Shown: positions 20,784-32,058, counted from the stretch's first letter. The stretch: 64,000 nucleotides of DNA from Cyanidiococcus yangmingshanensis (GCA_013995675.1 VWRR01000011.1:434001-498000); one strand, 5' to 3'. The notes: generated from the sequence alone by a model not told the origin. Numbers and translations are program-made.

Positions 20784-23700
20784 ATGTGGTTGGGTAGCGC
20801 GTTTCTGACCCCACTAGATGGTGTGTTGCGAGCGCTGCCCCTGTCGTGGCGTCATCGCCTGTCGTCAGGATGGAGCTGCCGTCGTTCTCTCAAGACCATT
20901 GAACCTAGTGTCCCGTGCAGGTCTTTGGGAAAGGTGACAAGTGCGCCCCGAAAGGGAGGTGCCGTCGGCCCAGGACGTCTGCGCGGGAGCACACCTCCTG
21001 AGCAGAGCGCGGACGAGCCCAGCGCGGAAGCGAACGGGCGCCGTTCCCGTGGCAGTCGTCGGAAAACAACTGAACAAAAGGCAGCGAAAGGGACTAGGAG
21101 GCGAAGCACGGTCAAGAATGCTGGGCGCGACGTGTCGAGCCCAGCTCAAGAGGCGAACGAGGAGACGTCTTCAGGGGGTGGCGCTATTTCCAAAACGCGC
21201 AGAGCGCTTGTTATTGTAGAGTCGCCGGCAAAGGCAAGAACCATCCAGAAGTTTTTACCATCGCACTTTATTGTGGAGTCATGTATGGGGCACATTCGAG
21301 ATTTGCCCCAGTCGGCTCGGCAGATTCCAACGGAGCTCAAGGAACACCCATGGGCGCGTCTCGGTGTCAATGTGGCAGACTCTTTCCGTCCCCTGTACAT
21401 TGTTCCAGAGAACCGACAGGAGACGGTTGAGCGCCTTCGTGAACAACTCGCTACCGCTGATGAGCTTGTTCTGGCCACAGACGAGGATCGCGAAGGTGAG
21501 GCGATCTCTTGGCACCTTGTTGAGCTGCTTCGACCTCAAGTGCCAGTGAGGCGAGCAGTCTTCCATGAAATTACGGAAGATGCGATTCAGGAGGCTTTTC
21601 GAAACTTTCGCGAGATCGATATGAATCTGGTCCATGCGCAGGAGACTCGAAGAATTCTGGACCGGTTAGCGGGTTACACCTTGTCGCCGCTGTTGTGGAA
21701 GAAAATTGCTCCGGGCCTATCGGCCGGGCGCGTGCAGTCAGTCGCCCTTTCGATGATTGTGGAACGAGAACTTGAGCGATTGCGCTTTCGCTCCGCTCGA
21801 TACTGGAGCATTCTCGCCAAGCTTCGTCTTGAACACGGACAGGCTTCCGAATCACCGACGCTTCAAGCCGAGCTGGTCCGTATCGGCCAAGCGCGGCATA
21901 GCGAGTGGTAAGGACTTTGACGGACGCACGGGCCAGCTCAAAGCGGAACTGAAGTCGACAAACGGCACTGGACAAGTGAAGGTGATCTGGTTGGATGAAC
22001 CGACGGCTAGCAGACTGGCCGCAGAGGCGCAGTCCGCTCCACCTGGTTCGTTTCGGATTGTCTCCATCGAACGGCGCCAAGTAACGCGCACACCACCGCT
22101 GGCATTTACGACATCGACGCTCCAGCAGGAAGCGTCTCGTCGTCTGCGGATATCCACTTTGCAGGTGATGCGGGCATGCGCAGTCCTTGTACGAGGCCGG
22201 CCTATATCACCTACATGCGAACAGACTCGCCGGTTCTATCCACCCAAGCTGTGAAAGCGGCGCGTCAAGCAGCTGCGCAACAGTTTGGCGCTGAGCAAGC
22301 CGCATCAGAAGCGGGGCCGTTGCGCAAGACCACAAAGAAGCCGAAAGGTGCTCAAGAAGCCCACGAGGCAATTCGACCGGCGGGTAGATCGTTTCCAGCG
22401 CCGACGTCACTGTCATTGGATCCGCTGGAGATGCGCCTCTACGAGCTCATCTATTACCGTACGCTAGCAAGCGAGATGCATCCCGCGAAGCTGACGCAAA
22501 CCGCCTTGACCATCCAAGGACCTGGTGAGTTGGTCTTTCGTGCCAGCGGCTCGGAAGTCGAGTTTCCCGGTTGGCTGCTTGCGTACGAAGCGCTTCGACG
22601 AACCAGTGGCAACGCTGCTGAGACTGGCTCGGCCAATGTCTCAAACGAGGTCGACGAAGCCACCTTGGATGAACAGGGTCTGCTGCCGCGGAATCTGCAT
22701 CTGTCAGAAGGCGATCGACTTACTGCCGCTGCTGTGGACCCGTTCATGCACGAGACCAAGGCGCCTGCACGCTACACTGAAGCGTCTCTAGTGAAGGAGC
22801 TCGAGGCGAACGGCGTGGGCCGCCCCAGCACTTACGTCAGCATCATCGAGACCCTGTTGGAGCGTTCGTACGTCATCCGCAAGGGCTCGGGTGGCTCGTC
22901 ATCCAGCCTGATGCCAACCCTGACCGCCTTTGTTGTGGTACGCTTCCTACAGCACCACTTTCCGAATTTCGTGGATGTTCGCTTCACATCCGAAATGGAG
23001 GCCGAGTTGGATCTCATCGCGCGTGGTGAAGCGGATCGGATCGCCTATCTGCAGCAGTACTACTGTGGTGAGCGTGGTCTGGCCGCGTCTGTTCGATCGA
23101 AGAGCGATACCATTGACGTGAACGAAGCTCGGCGAGTGCATCTGCCCACACTGGAGGCAGCGGCTGCTTCCCAGGATCCAGATTCGGCAGATCCGAATAG
23201 TGCACTGGATTCGGCCGCAGCAACTGCCGCTGAGTCGAACAAGCAACTTGTGCCGGCAGTCTATGTCGGGCCCTATGGGCCATACATCGTTTATGGCGAA
23301 AAGGTTTCTTTGCCGCGTGAAATCTCCGCCGAGCAGGTGACGCTAGACAACCTGCACCGTCTGGTTGAGCAGCGCAAACGATCAGCTGAACTCGGGGTCG
23401 ATCCCGAGACCGGCATGCGGGTCTACCTTCGAACTGGTCGATATGGCCCCTACGTTCAGTTGGGCGAGGATCCGAACACGCCCGTGAACAGCGCGGAAAA
23501 CGAGCCGACATCCCAGCAGCAAAACCAGGAGACACAACGCGAGTCGTCCATGTCGGCGGCGGGTGCGAAACTCGGGACGTCTAGCGAAGACCTCGACGGC
23601 TCCGATAGCGCTGCGAATCGCTCCCGTCGACGCCATCGAACCACTACGACTGGGGTTCGAACACTCCATGAGAAACCGAAACGGATGGCTTTGCCGTCGT

Positions 23701-24110
23701 GGCTGGACCCTGCAGCTGTGGATCTCGATCTGGCATTGCGCCTGCTCTCGATGCCGCGTGTTGTTGGCGAGCACCCGGGCACCGGCGAGATCATCCGGAC
23801 AGGCTACGGACGACTGGGCCCATACCTTCTCTACCAAGGCAAGTACACGAGTCTGAGTAAGTATGAGTCGGGTGGGGCCACAGATCCGCTATTCATTGAC
23901 CTGGAAACAGCTGTTCATATTCTGGATACCTCCAAAACATCCAGAGGCTCGTCTTCGTCCGCAGAGGACAACGGTGACGCAATCGACGACTCACGCGCGA
24001 AATCGTCGTCCGAGGAGACCGGCGTAGAGCTTGACGGGTCTGAGCAGCCCAAGTCGTCACGGCGACGCTCGGCAACCAATCGAACTCGTTCTCGCAAAGC
24101 TCCCAGCTAG
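20784..24110 (+). CDS. topA: Bacterial-type DNA topoisomerase I, plastid-targeted; frame-disrupted
   Basis: Type IA topoisomerase of cyanobacterial type, relaxing negative supercoils, presumably of plastid DNA. The first segment (20784 to about 21895) has a leader MWLGSAFLTPLDG, a basic linker, the Toprim domain ALVIVESPAKARTIQKFL and acidic ATDEDREGEAISWHL. Middle segments carry RIASGKDFD and FTTSTLQQEASRRL; the last has the active-site tyrosine in YITYMRTDSP, EAHEAIRP, and C-terminal GPYGPYIVYG / GRYGPYVQLG / GRLGPYLLYQ repeats. The reading frame moves three times, each time by one surplus base: near GG 21895-21896, GGG 22172-22174 and CC 22201-22202. Family alignment places the shifts there. 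Corrected length would be about 1107 residues. No intron signals fit such small steps, so sequence errors or a recent pseudogene are the main options. Confidence 0.88.
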
Positions 24111-24527
24111 GAACAAGGGTCTGGACTTGAGAACGAGAAAACTTTCCATAGCATGCGCGTAAAAAGGAACTCCATGGGCATGAAAAGATTCTTCTCCAGT
24201 GTGCATGAATCCAACGATGAGTCGTTCACGAAACAGCGCACTCGTTCATGCTGAACGTTCGATTCGCAGCTGCACCATCTCAACATGCATCCGAAACGGT
24301 CTTGTCTGGCCAGCGTGCAACGATGTCTCCATTCTGGAACATCACGATGCTTTGATCAGCAACCGCATAAAGTTGATTGAGCCCAGCACTCCGCTGGCCA
24401 GACAAGGATTCGTTCCCCGGGCCACGTCTCTCGTGGAGAAACACCATTCTGTCACAAAAGTTGGCCCAACCTTCCGGATACGCAACACAATACATGCATG
24501 ACATCACTGTTGCGCAATCGAGACTAT
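24111..24527. other. Intergenic region
   Basis: 417 bp between the convergent topA and orphan membrane-protein genes. No feature recognised. Confidence 0.4.
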
Positions 24528-25212
24528 TTATCGCGCTGCCTCCCGAGACGCGCCCAGCTTCATCCGAAGCTGCCGATTCCACAACAAGGTCGAGCCATTC
24601 CCGCTGAAAACCTCGGTGCCTGTGCAGTACAGCGCGTTGGCAATGTCATACCCGCTATCGAGCCCCTGGCGAAGGGACACGCTCCAGATAGAGCACCGAG
24701 GCACCGTCTGTACTCCATAGGGGCACGCGCATCAACCTTGCCGAGTCGCGAACCATCCCTGCTCCTGGGCCGGTGCCTGAAAGCCCAGCGTTGTTCTTTC
24801 TGCCGCTGATATGGACTGCTCCCCGTCGACGCCAAAGAGCCGCCACGTAGTTCGGTAACCAGAGTTTTCGCTGCCAGGCCCGTATCCGTGCCAGCGTGCG
24901 CCAAAACAGGTTCACTGAATAGAGCGCCTCGCGTCCGAGCCGCATCGTCGCTCGAGCACGCTGACGTGCATCAGTCGCGAAAAACCATACGCGTTCATAG
25001 ATCCAGGCGAGCCAGCCGAGTCCCAGAGAGAACCAAACGGCCCCTGTGGCCACCCAAAACGGCAACTCTACCATTACCTGGGCGAGCGCGCTCGTCGCCG
25101 CACCCAAAAAAACCACAAGCTGTACGCTCGTAATTAAGACCTGCAAATATAAAGGAACAGATGCAACCGTTCGAAACACATATCGTGTCCAGGCGACCGG
25201 GCCTCCAGGCAT
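24528..25212 (-). CDS. Orphan two-helix membrane protein, frame-disrupted
   Basis: Not recognised. The ATG at 25212 opens a frame with two adjacent hydrophobic helices (YLQVLITSVQLVVFLGAATS and LPFWVATGAVWFSLGLGWLA), then a basic amphipathic stretch (ARATMRLGREALYSVNLFWR). This frame ends at 24655, but the neighbouring frame looks coding on both sides of the stop: GVDGEQSISAAERTTLGFQA before it and QGLDSGYDIANALYCTGTEV after it, ending at a TAA at 24528. The parts line up if AAA at 24834-24836 and GGG at 24674-24676 each have one base too many and the AA at 24734-24735 one too few (plus-strand letters), giving about 227 residues. The reconstruction is inference from codon texture; without it the product is 185 residues (24655-25212). 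Confidence 0.5.
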
Positions 25213-25734
25213 ACCCTATCTGGGTCCTCAATAGACTGCAGTCGCGTGACCGACATGAGCAAGCAGAACACTTTCTCGATCGATTGCGCTGGCCGAATCT
25301 CGGCATTGACCTGACCAATCCTACCGATGGATTCATTCGTGCCTATTCGCCGATTCATGTCCTCGTTTATACCTGCATCGATTCATGACTCTATTCATCA
25401 TGCGCTGAACATGATTTCGTATATCGATTCAACCTTGTTTATTTAGATCTATGCAAGCATTCATTCATTGGTATTTATTCACGCATGTAGATTGTTTCCT
25501 ATTCATGTACGCATGGATGGATGAATTCCATCATTCATTGGTACTTTATTCACGCATATAGATTGTTTCCTATTCATCTATGCATGGATGGATGAATTCC
25601 ATCATGCGTTCGTTCATGCATGCTCGTACGCGCACAATCGGGTAATCCATTTTTATGCGTGCGCCGTATACGAACGAGTCTTCCTAGTATCAATCTTGAC
25701 GCGTTGTAGTGACTCGACGCAGCAATGCTCATCC
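25213..25734. other. Divergent intergenic region with 70-bp duplication
   Basis: 522 bp, AT-rich around 25400-25620, holding a tandem duplication described separately. Confidence 0.4.
25461..25601. repeat. 70-bp direct duplication
   Basis: Two adjacent copies start TCATTCATTGGTA at 25461 and 25531 and both run to GGATGGATGAATTCCAT. They differ at about five positions, including one inserted base in copy 2. The flanks also contain degenerate TTCAT units. Confidence 0.85.
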
Positions 25735-26293
25735 ATGCAGAAACAAACACCACATGTTCCAGTGGATGATGAGGATGCACTTCCGCCACCTACGGAGCTG
25801 CGTTGGTGGAGAGAACACGAACAGGGCTTGGCAAACTTGGCAGAGCAAGGGACGAGTGCACCTAGCGTCCGGCGCGACGCCGACTGGGCCGACGTTGCGC
25901 TTCCGCTGCCGGTGGAGGCGATGCACGAGAACCGCGGGAGGCTTGACGCGAAGCCTGTGCTCTCGTTTGGACGAGTTAGAGGCGCGTGAGTCGCAACTGG
26001 AGGCAGAACGGGCTGTTTTACGCGCCCAGCGTCGAAACAAGCCACCAGCGTGGCGCGGTTTTCTGCTGCGGGCGTCGGCGAACGCCTCTGTTGAGGACGG
26101 GATGCGCCGACTCCAAATCCGAGACCACAAGCCAGTTGCCAAGGACGCTGCAGACCGTACCATGAGCGCCGACGGAGTGTCTGTGCCGTCTGGCCGAGCG
26201 ACCCCGCACCTGGACGATGGAGAGAGACGCGTGTCGCGGTTTAAGCAGAGGCAACTGGAGAGACGGGCACATCAGACGTTTCCCGAGAACTAG
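25735..26293 (+). CDS. Small charged protein with C-terminal VSRFK motif, frame-disrupted
   Basis: Two overlapping frames each look coding. From ATG 25735: MQKQTPHVPVDDEDALPPPT, WWREHEQGLANLAEQG, then after about 25965 the next frame gives a helix LDELEARESQLEAERAVLRA and a basic tail ending RRVSRFKQRQLERRAHQTF. They join if TTT at 25966-25968 has one base too many, giving about 185 residues. The terminal VSRFKQRQLERR is reminiscent of the C-terminal motif of URI/Bud27-type unconventional prefoldins, but the prefoldin domain is absent, so this is only a suggestion. It converges with the importin gene, 59 bp apart. Confidence 0.45.
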
Positions 26294-26352
26294 ATCGATT
26301 AAGATAGGGTTCTTTACGTCCCTGAAGCCATCACCATCCTTATTTGGCGTTT

Positions 26353-29300
26353 CTACTGGAGTTGGTTGGTGTCGATGGGTATCAGACGACGGAACGTTTC
26401 ATACTCCTCCGCGTTGGTCGATGCAAGATGCTGCAGCAGTTGCTTGAGAACCGCGGGCGGCATTCGCATAAACACCTGGCGGGCAAGACCGAGCGTCGGC
26501 TCCTCGAGAGCGTCCTCCGCGACAGCCACCTGACGGGCGATCAAGAAGGTTATGGTGTCCATAGGAGCGTGTTTGCCCAGAATCCCCGGATGCTGCAGCA
26601 GATGGATCAGAGCGTTGATCACCGAGTCAGCCTCTTGAACGTCCACTTGCACAGGTAGATATTGCAGTACCGACTTCAATGGAGCTGCAGACGAAAGACA
26701 GTGCGGCTGATGCATCGCAATGCGGAGCAGTGCCGAGGCGGCGTTATCGGCTGCTTTCTCGGTATCCTCGTCGTCGCGTGCGTTCCGATCGCGCACGATT
26801 TGCTCCAAGGCCTGAACAATATGGTAGGTTCGGTCTAGATTCGTGAACAGCTGCGGATCAGTGCATTCAGCGCAAATTCGAATACCGTAGGCGGCGGCTT
26901 CCTGCACCTGTGGCTCGGTGTCCTTCAAATAGGCGGCAAACGCGGGAAATACCTGAGGCAAATAAGCGAGTCCGCGAGGGCCACCATATCGCAACCAGGC
27001 AGCCCAGGTACTCAGCGCGACGCTCCGCTCCGTCGCGGATCGTTCCTGTGAGAGCATCGAAGCGAAGAGGCTGGCAAGCGAGTAAGTCTGTGGCGGCGTT
27101 GTCGATGCCGATGCCGGGTTGACTCGCGGCTCCGTTGGACCCGTTGCCGGGGTCGCATGCTCATCATCGTCGTCGTCGGACGATTGGGCTGTTGGCTCAA
27201 GCAAGGTCTCGAATGCTGTAATAAAGCCGTTCGATCCATCGTGCTCCAGAGCTGCGCGAACGGTGTCGCCGCAGCCAACCAAGACGTCATCATCCCATTG
27301 GTCCTCTTCTTGAAGGTTACGCAGCTCCTCATCGTCGAGCTCATAGTCTTCCGCCTGTGATAGGAGCCGTTCGCGCACGCGATCTTGGCGTTCCAGTAAA
27401 ATATCGATGACGAAACGGGCGACCTGAATGCACTGCTGTGCATCGAGCACGCCGCTGCCAGCGCGTTCGATCATGCTACACAACGCCTCGACCATCGACG
27501 ACTGTACTTCCACCTCGGGTTCGTTTCGCGCAGCGTCGCATAGCTTGGGGAGAAAAAAGTTCACGATTTCCTGGACAGCGCCTCTGGTGCGCTCCACATC
27601 ACCCTGGGCAGCAAAGTGTTCGGAAGCACAGGACACGAGGTCCGGAATCGCGTCTGCCGCAAACTGTCGACACTCATCGTGATACCAGAATCCCAAATTT
27701 TCCACCATGATCTGCGTGATATCCATGAGATACGGAAACAGAGCGCCTTTCAGCTCGGAGGCAAAAGAGGCCAGAATAGAGACTGCAGTCGCCCGATCGT
27801 CCAACGAAGAGGTTCGGATTCCCAGCTTCTTGTTGCCGAAATCGACGGTGGCGTAGCCGTCCGGAGTTCGACTCGCCTCGGCTTCGCTGGCGACTCCTGC
27901 CGCCTCTTGCAAACCACTAAAGTCTTCACTCGTGTCCTCGTCCTTGCCCGGAAAGAGTTGAATGTCTGGCTTCATCCGCGCCATCTCGCACAGCGCCGGT
28001 AGTACATATGGTAAATAGGGTACAAAGAGCTCGCCGAGACTCTGGCAAATGCGCGCATACGCCTGCATCATGTACCCAATTTGAGGGTCATCGGCATCAA
28101 ACTGCATGCTCATCTGATTGGACACCAAAATCTGCATGATCTCATCTGCGTCTGCACGAAATCGATCCGCGCCGACTGCGACTCCGATGAGCGTCATGCA
28201 CTCCATCGTTTTGCTTCGCAAGAGTCGATTCCGCTTGTCTCCAGCACTCGTCTGGCGCAATAGATTCTTCAGCGGCGGCATGAAATCATCGTAGTATTTG
28301 GAGAAGGCTGTACCCACGCAGCCGGCAACGGCGGCTACTGCTGTCATCGCTTGTTCCAATGCGAGGCGCGAGTTGCTATTCAACAGCGCAATCAGCTTGC
28401 TCACCACCGCATCCAGGTAAGGTGTCAAAGCGGAGCTGCTTGCTTCGTCACAAAAATTGATCAGGGCCGCGGCAGCATGACTCCGAACTCGATTGCATCC
28501 ATCATCCATGGAATGTATAAGTGTTGGTAAAACACGCGCGTGGTATTTGCGTTGCAGAACGCCGCCAAAATCGGTGCTCATCTGACCTATACAATTGATG
28601 GCGGCCCAGCGCACGCGCGGGTGCGCATCTGTGGTGGCACTCACGACCAGTTCAATCACGTCGCCCAGTTGGCGCTCCATTTGCTTCTCGCATCCTTCCC
28701 CAATCTGGTTAATCGTCATGATCGCGGCGTGGCGAAAGCGCCAATCGTCGCCCCGCTGCAGGAACTCTTGAATCCATCGGGAGGCAACCGGCAGAACCGT
28801 CTTGCCACCTAGCGCGATCGCAATGCGATCTAATGATCCTTGTGCGGCGTCCACATTCGTATACTCCGCGTCTCCATCACCGTCCTCATTTTCGGGACCC
28901 GTAATCGAGTCCTTCTCATACCATTCCTTGTCGTCCTCGAGCTCAGTCATCATTTGCATGCACGCTGGCACGAGTTGCTCAACAAACTGTGGGTTTCGAC
29001 GTGTCGAGCTGCGCAGATGCTCCGCGCACACCGTCAAAAACTCGAGTGCAATCTGCCGTGTTTCGTCCTCGAGCGCTGCATTGCCAACCAGGGCCAGCAT
29101 TGCCGATGCCATAGTCCCGAAATGGTCTCGAAAGAGCCGCGGCTCAGACTGTAACATTTCAATCACCTCCTCGATGGATTTGCGCGCATCCTCTTCATTA
29201 TCGGCAGATAGCGATGCCTCAATCGATGAAAACAATAAAGGAACCAGATCTGTGAACAGGAGGCAGTGTTTGCTATCGGCCGTCTCCAGAATTGCTCGCA

Positions 29301-29976
29301 ACGTGCCGGTCGCGTGCTCACGCACCTCCGCATCTGCATCGGCTAAAGCGACCCGAAGAATTTCATGCAAATGCTGCATGTGCGGGCGTAAGGTATCGTC
29401 ATCAAGATAGTCAATAAGACCAGCGAGAAGATTCAGACCAACAGCACGTTGACGGGTCATCGGGCTCGCAGCAAGCGCATACACCACGTTGAATAGCTCC
29501 GGCCAAGGCGCAACCCGCTTGCCGCTCTCCCCGTCGTCCGTACCGTCGCTTGCCGCGATGGCTACCCCACCCAGAGTCGCTACCGCTGAGCATATCTTCC
29601 GCAGCTCCGATGTCGTATACTCCGCAGAGCTGTCGCTTTGCAACGCCAGCAACAGGCGCTGACGAGCAGTCGCGATCACGTCCAAAGAACCTGCAGTGAG
29701 CGCTGCACTCTCCAGCGCCACGATGCGTTGGCGAAGAAGCACTGCGGCCGAAGAACGAAGCGCCACTGCAGACGCTGCGTCAGCGAGACCCAAAGCACTC
29801 GCCGGCGCCGTGCTTACGTGGGTCAGCACGTCGTACGTCGCGACGGGCTCGCCCGTGACAAGCTCATCGAACCTGCTCTCGGCCTCGCGGATCACCACAG
29901 TGTCGGGCGATTGCAGCTTATAGAGCACTTGAACGATCTCTCCAGTAAGTGTTGGCACAGCCTGACCTGAGCTCAT
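26353..29976 (-). CDS. KAP121: Importin-beta family karyopherin, importin-5/Kap121 type
   Basis: Nuclear import receptor that carries cargo such as ribosomal proteins and histones and releases it on Ran-GTP binding. The 1207-residue product is built of HEAT repeats throughout, e.g. HPRVRWAAINCIGQMSTDFG and CNRVRSHAAAALINFCDEA, with an acidic loop (EEDQWDDDVLVGCGD) typical of the family. The block DDRATAVSILASFASELKGA and GFWYHDECRQFAADAIPDLV match importin-5/Kap121 rather than importin-beta1. The first ATG is 29976 (MSSGQAVPTLTGEIVQVLY); the frame continues to a GTG at 30000. It is a single uninterrupted exon of 3.6 kb, a useful control for the frame breaks in other genes. Identity is firm for the family and good for the subfamily. 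Confidence 0.92.
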   Translation of the reverse strand: MSSGQAVPTLTGEIVQVLYKLQSPDTVVIREAESRFDELVTGEPVATYDVLTHVSTAPASALGLADAASAVALRSSAAVLLRQRIVALESAALTAGSLDVIATARQRLLLALQSDSSAEYTTSELRKICSAVATLGGVAIAASDGTDDGESGKRVAPWPELFNVVYALAASPMTRQRAVGLNLLAGLIDYLDDDTLRPHMQHLHEILRVALADADAEVREHATGTLRAILETADSKHCLLFTDLVPLLFSSIEASLSADNEEDARKSIEEVIEMLQSEPRLFRDHFGTMASAMLALVGNAALEDETRQIALEFLTVCAEHLRSSTRRNPQFVEQLVPACMQMMTELEDDKEWYEKDSITGPENEDGDGDAEYTNVDAAQGSLDRIAIALGGKTVLPVASRWIQEFLQRGDDWRFRHAAIMTINQIGEGCEKQMERQLGDVIELVVSATTDAHPRVRWAAINCIGQMSTDFGGVLQRKYHARVLPTLIHSMDDGCNRVRSHAAAALINFCDEASSSALTPYLDAVVSKLIALLNSNSRLALEQAMTAVAAVAGCVGTAFSKYYDDFMPPLKNLLRQTSAGDKRNRLLRSKTMECMTLIGVAVGADRFRADADEIMQILVSNQMSMQFDADDPQIGYMMQAYARICQSLGELFVPYLPYVLPALCEMARMKPDIQLFPGKDEDTSEDFSGLQEAAGVASEAEASRTPDGYATVDFGNKKLGIRTSSLDDRATAVSILASFASELKGALFPYLMDITQIMVENLGFWYHDECRQFAADAIPDLVSCASEHFAAQGDVERTRGAVQEIVNFFLPKLCDAARNEPEVEVQSSMVEALCSMIERAGSGVLDAQQCIQVARFVIDILLERQDRVRERLLSQAEDYELDDEELRNLQEEDQWDDDVLVGCGDTVRAALEHDGSNGFITAFETLLEPTAQSSDDDDDEHATPATGPTEPRVNPASASTTPPQTYSLASLFASMLSQERSATERSVALSTWAAWLRYGGPRGLAYLPQVFPAFAAYLKDTEPQVQEAAAYGIRICAECTDPQLFTNLDRTYHIVQALEQIVRDRNARDDEDTEKAADNAASALLRIAMHQPHCLSSAAPLKSVLQYLPVQVDVQEADSVINALIHLLQHPGILGKHAPMDTITFLIARQVAVAEDALEEPTLGLARQVFMRMPPAVLKQLLQHLASTNAEEYETFRRLIPIDTNQLQ

Positions 29977-31296
29977 GGGTTCAAACACCAAAGACGGCAC
30001 GATAACCGCTGTTGAAAGCAGCGCCGAGGTCTCTTTCGGTAGGCGCCGTCGCCACGGCCACGCCGACCCGCGCCTGGCGGCGGCCGACGCGTGACGACTG
30101 GAGAGCGCAGCCGCCAGCGTCGCGTGCGCGAATCAGTTGAATCCAAGCCCCTGGCGGGCCGATGAGTCGAAACCCCATCATCACCCCAAGGAGATGAAGG
30201 CGGTCTCTGGCTCGTTCGAAGGACCTGGCTCGTGGCGGGTGATTCGACGCGTTCCGTTCCAGGATCAAGTGCACGCTAGGACATCGCGCCAGCACTGCAT
30301 GATGGAGTGGCCCCAGCCTCCATTTCATGGGGAGGCTAGTGCTATACGCGAATCTTATTGGATCAGGTGCGGCTATGCAAGTTGGGCATTCGTCTTGGGG
30401 AGTCGATTTGCATGTTGGGCGTTCGCTGCGCCTTGGTTGCGTTGATTAGAGACGATGGCGGAACGATTGAGGCGAGTTCACGTGGCCACGTCTCGGTGCA
30501 GAGAGGATCGATCAGGAAGGTGCGTTCGGGGACGGATCAACGCCGTCGTGCACGCATGCGCAGAACCGAGTCGACATGCATCATGGGACGCGTCCATGAG
30601 GACACGTGTCCGCTGACTGGGTTCAGCCTTCGGATCTAGCATGCATGAGCTGGTGTCGATTCGCGGCAAGCGTGCACGCGATGTCCTCGTGTAGCGTCTT
30701 GACTCTGCGACACTGCATGGATAACATATCTCAAGCAAGGCGTTGTGTCACACCTGCTGTCTCTGTAGACCAGGTAATGGTATGTGGTATCACGTTCCAG
30801 GCAGGAGACACGTATTCAGGTCCCTTTCGCCGGCTCATTCTCGTGTTCCTTGAAGAAATCCGGTCTCTGCGCCGCGCCTGGTGCACGTCACGGGATCGTT
30901 TCTGCTTCGTCTGGGCGCGCCCGCCATTTCGAGGCGATTTCGCGCGCGCGCGCGCGCACACAACCATGCACGGCCCATCACGCGCGGCGCCCGTAAACGA
31001 TAGCGTTCGTGGGCAACGCAAACGACAGGCTGCAGTTGCGAGCTGTAACGGAAGTGTTATGCGAATGAGACCCTTGTCTGTGTGAGCTGGTGTGTACAGC
31101 GCATAGACTGAAACTCATGTCCAAGAGTACGGGAGTTTTCGGTGCGGTTCAACCGGCGTACGCGTGTCCGGCATCAACGAACTGTGCGTACGCGCTGGAC
31201 CCGTTGACACGCACTACACCGTTCAAGTTGCAGTCTTTTGTTCAGTTCTGGGTTCACCAACGCATGCATGGACTCGCTCAGGACAGCGCTGCATGA
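29977..31296. other. Divergent intergenic region
   Basis: 1.3 kb upstream of both the importin and the zinc-finger/Tudor-like gene. It contains a (CG)8 tract at about 30941-30957; no supportable gene. Confidence 0.4.
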
Positions 31297-32058
31297 ATGC
31301 GGGCAACGGCTTGGTGCCAATATCGGAATATGGGTCGCCAGCAGACCCCGCCGAAACGCTCCCGTCAAGTGTTGCGTCGCACCCGTCATGGGAACGGCGG
31401 CTTGAAAGCATCCTTTCACTGGAATAATCACGGGCGTCGAGGCTTGGATCGAAACGCATACCTATTTAATCTGGTTTGGGGTGATCCTTTTTATCGCCAA
31501 AAAGAGTGGTTGTCGGTTCGCGGCACACACTGGGCGCACGCGGATGGAAACGATGAACCTCGTGGAGTCTATCAAAATATCCGCTGTGATTGGGCGCCAT
31601 GCGGGAAGACGCTCGAGAATCTCGCCGAGCTGAGGGAGCACAGTCTCGAACATATCGATTCCAAGTTTCAGGTTCCGAAACACATTCGTTCTCAATGGTG
31701 CCTTGGCCGAGCAGTGGACATTCTCGATGGCGAGATGATTTGGTACCCGGCGCGCATTATCGATGCGACTCCAGGTCGCTTTCTCATTCGCTACGATGAT
31801 GAGCAGTGGTCTTATCCCGAGTTTGACGAATGGGTATGGAAAGATAGCCCGCGACTCGCACCACGCGGTTGCTACACTGCCAGCAAACGTGGTCTTCCTC
31901 CGGGGACCTTCCTGCCCCAGCCCAGTGCGATTGCTCCCCGAGAGGAGACGCGTACCCATGGATCAGAACACGCTGCTGATTCGCGCCAGCGCTTTCGATA
32001 TTACACGGGGCGAGCTCATCGCAAACGAGCCTCCAACGCGGGCATCTATCGGCGATGA
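31297..32058 (+). CDS. C2H2 zinc finger plus Tudor/chromo-barrel-like protein
   Basis: Not a family I can name. The 253-residue product has a very basic N-terminus (about 1-45), a single C2H2-like finger CDWAPCGKTLENLAELREHSLEH (C-X4-C-X12-H-X3-H, about residues 97-119), then a small beta-barrel-like domain about 133-190: WCLGRAVDILDG, MIWYPARIIDATPGRFLIRY, WSYPEFDEWVWKDSPRLAP. The aromatic pattern W..ARI.......F.I.Y......DEWV......L is that of Tudor-knot, MBT or chromo-barrel folds, which read modified histones or proteins. A chromatin role is inference. The alternative ATG at 31330 would remove 11 residues. Confidence 0.68.
   Translation: MRATAWCQYRNMGRQQTPPKRSRQVLRRTRHGNGGLKASFHWNNHGRRGLDRNAYLFNLVWGDPFYRQKEWLSVRGTHWAHADGNDEPRGVYQNIRCDWAPCGKTLENLAELREHSLEHIDSKFQVPKHIRSQWCLGRAVDILDGEMIWYPARIIDATPGRFLIRYDDEQWSYPEFDEWVWKDSPRLAPRGCYTASKRGLPPGTFLPQPSAIAPREETRTHGSEHAADSRQRFRYYTGRAHRKRASNAGIYRR

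Noticed and set aside
21900-21915. Programmed +1 frameshift at the TGG TAA site of topA (Euplotes style)
   Set aside because: Homology (RIASGKDFD) requires the shift a few codons before the stop, and the other shifts have no nearby stop.
21890-22210. Introns explaining the topA frame changes
   Set aside because: Steps are one base, all intervening sequence is homologous coding, and no GT...AG pair removes a suitable stretch.
30941-30957. (CG)8 tract as a functional element
   Set aside because: Simple repeat with no context supporting a role.
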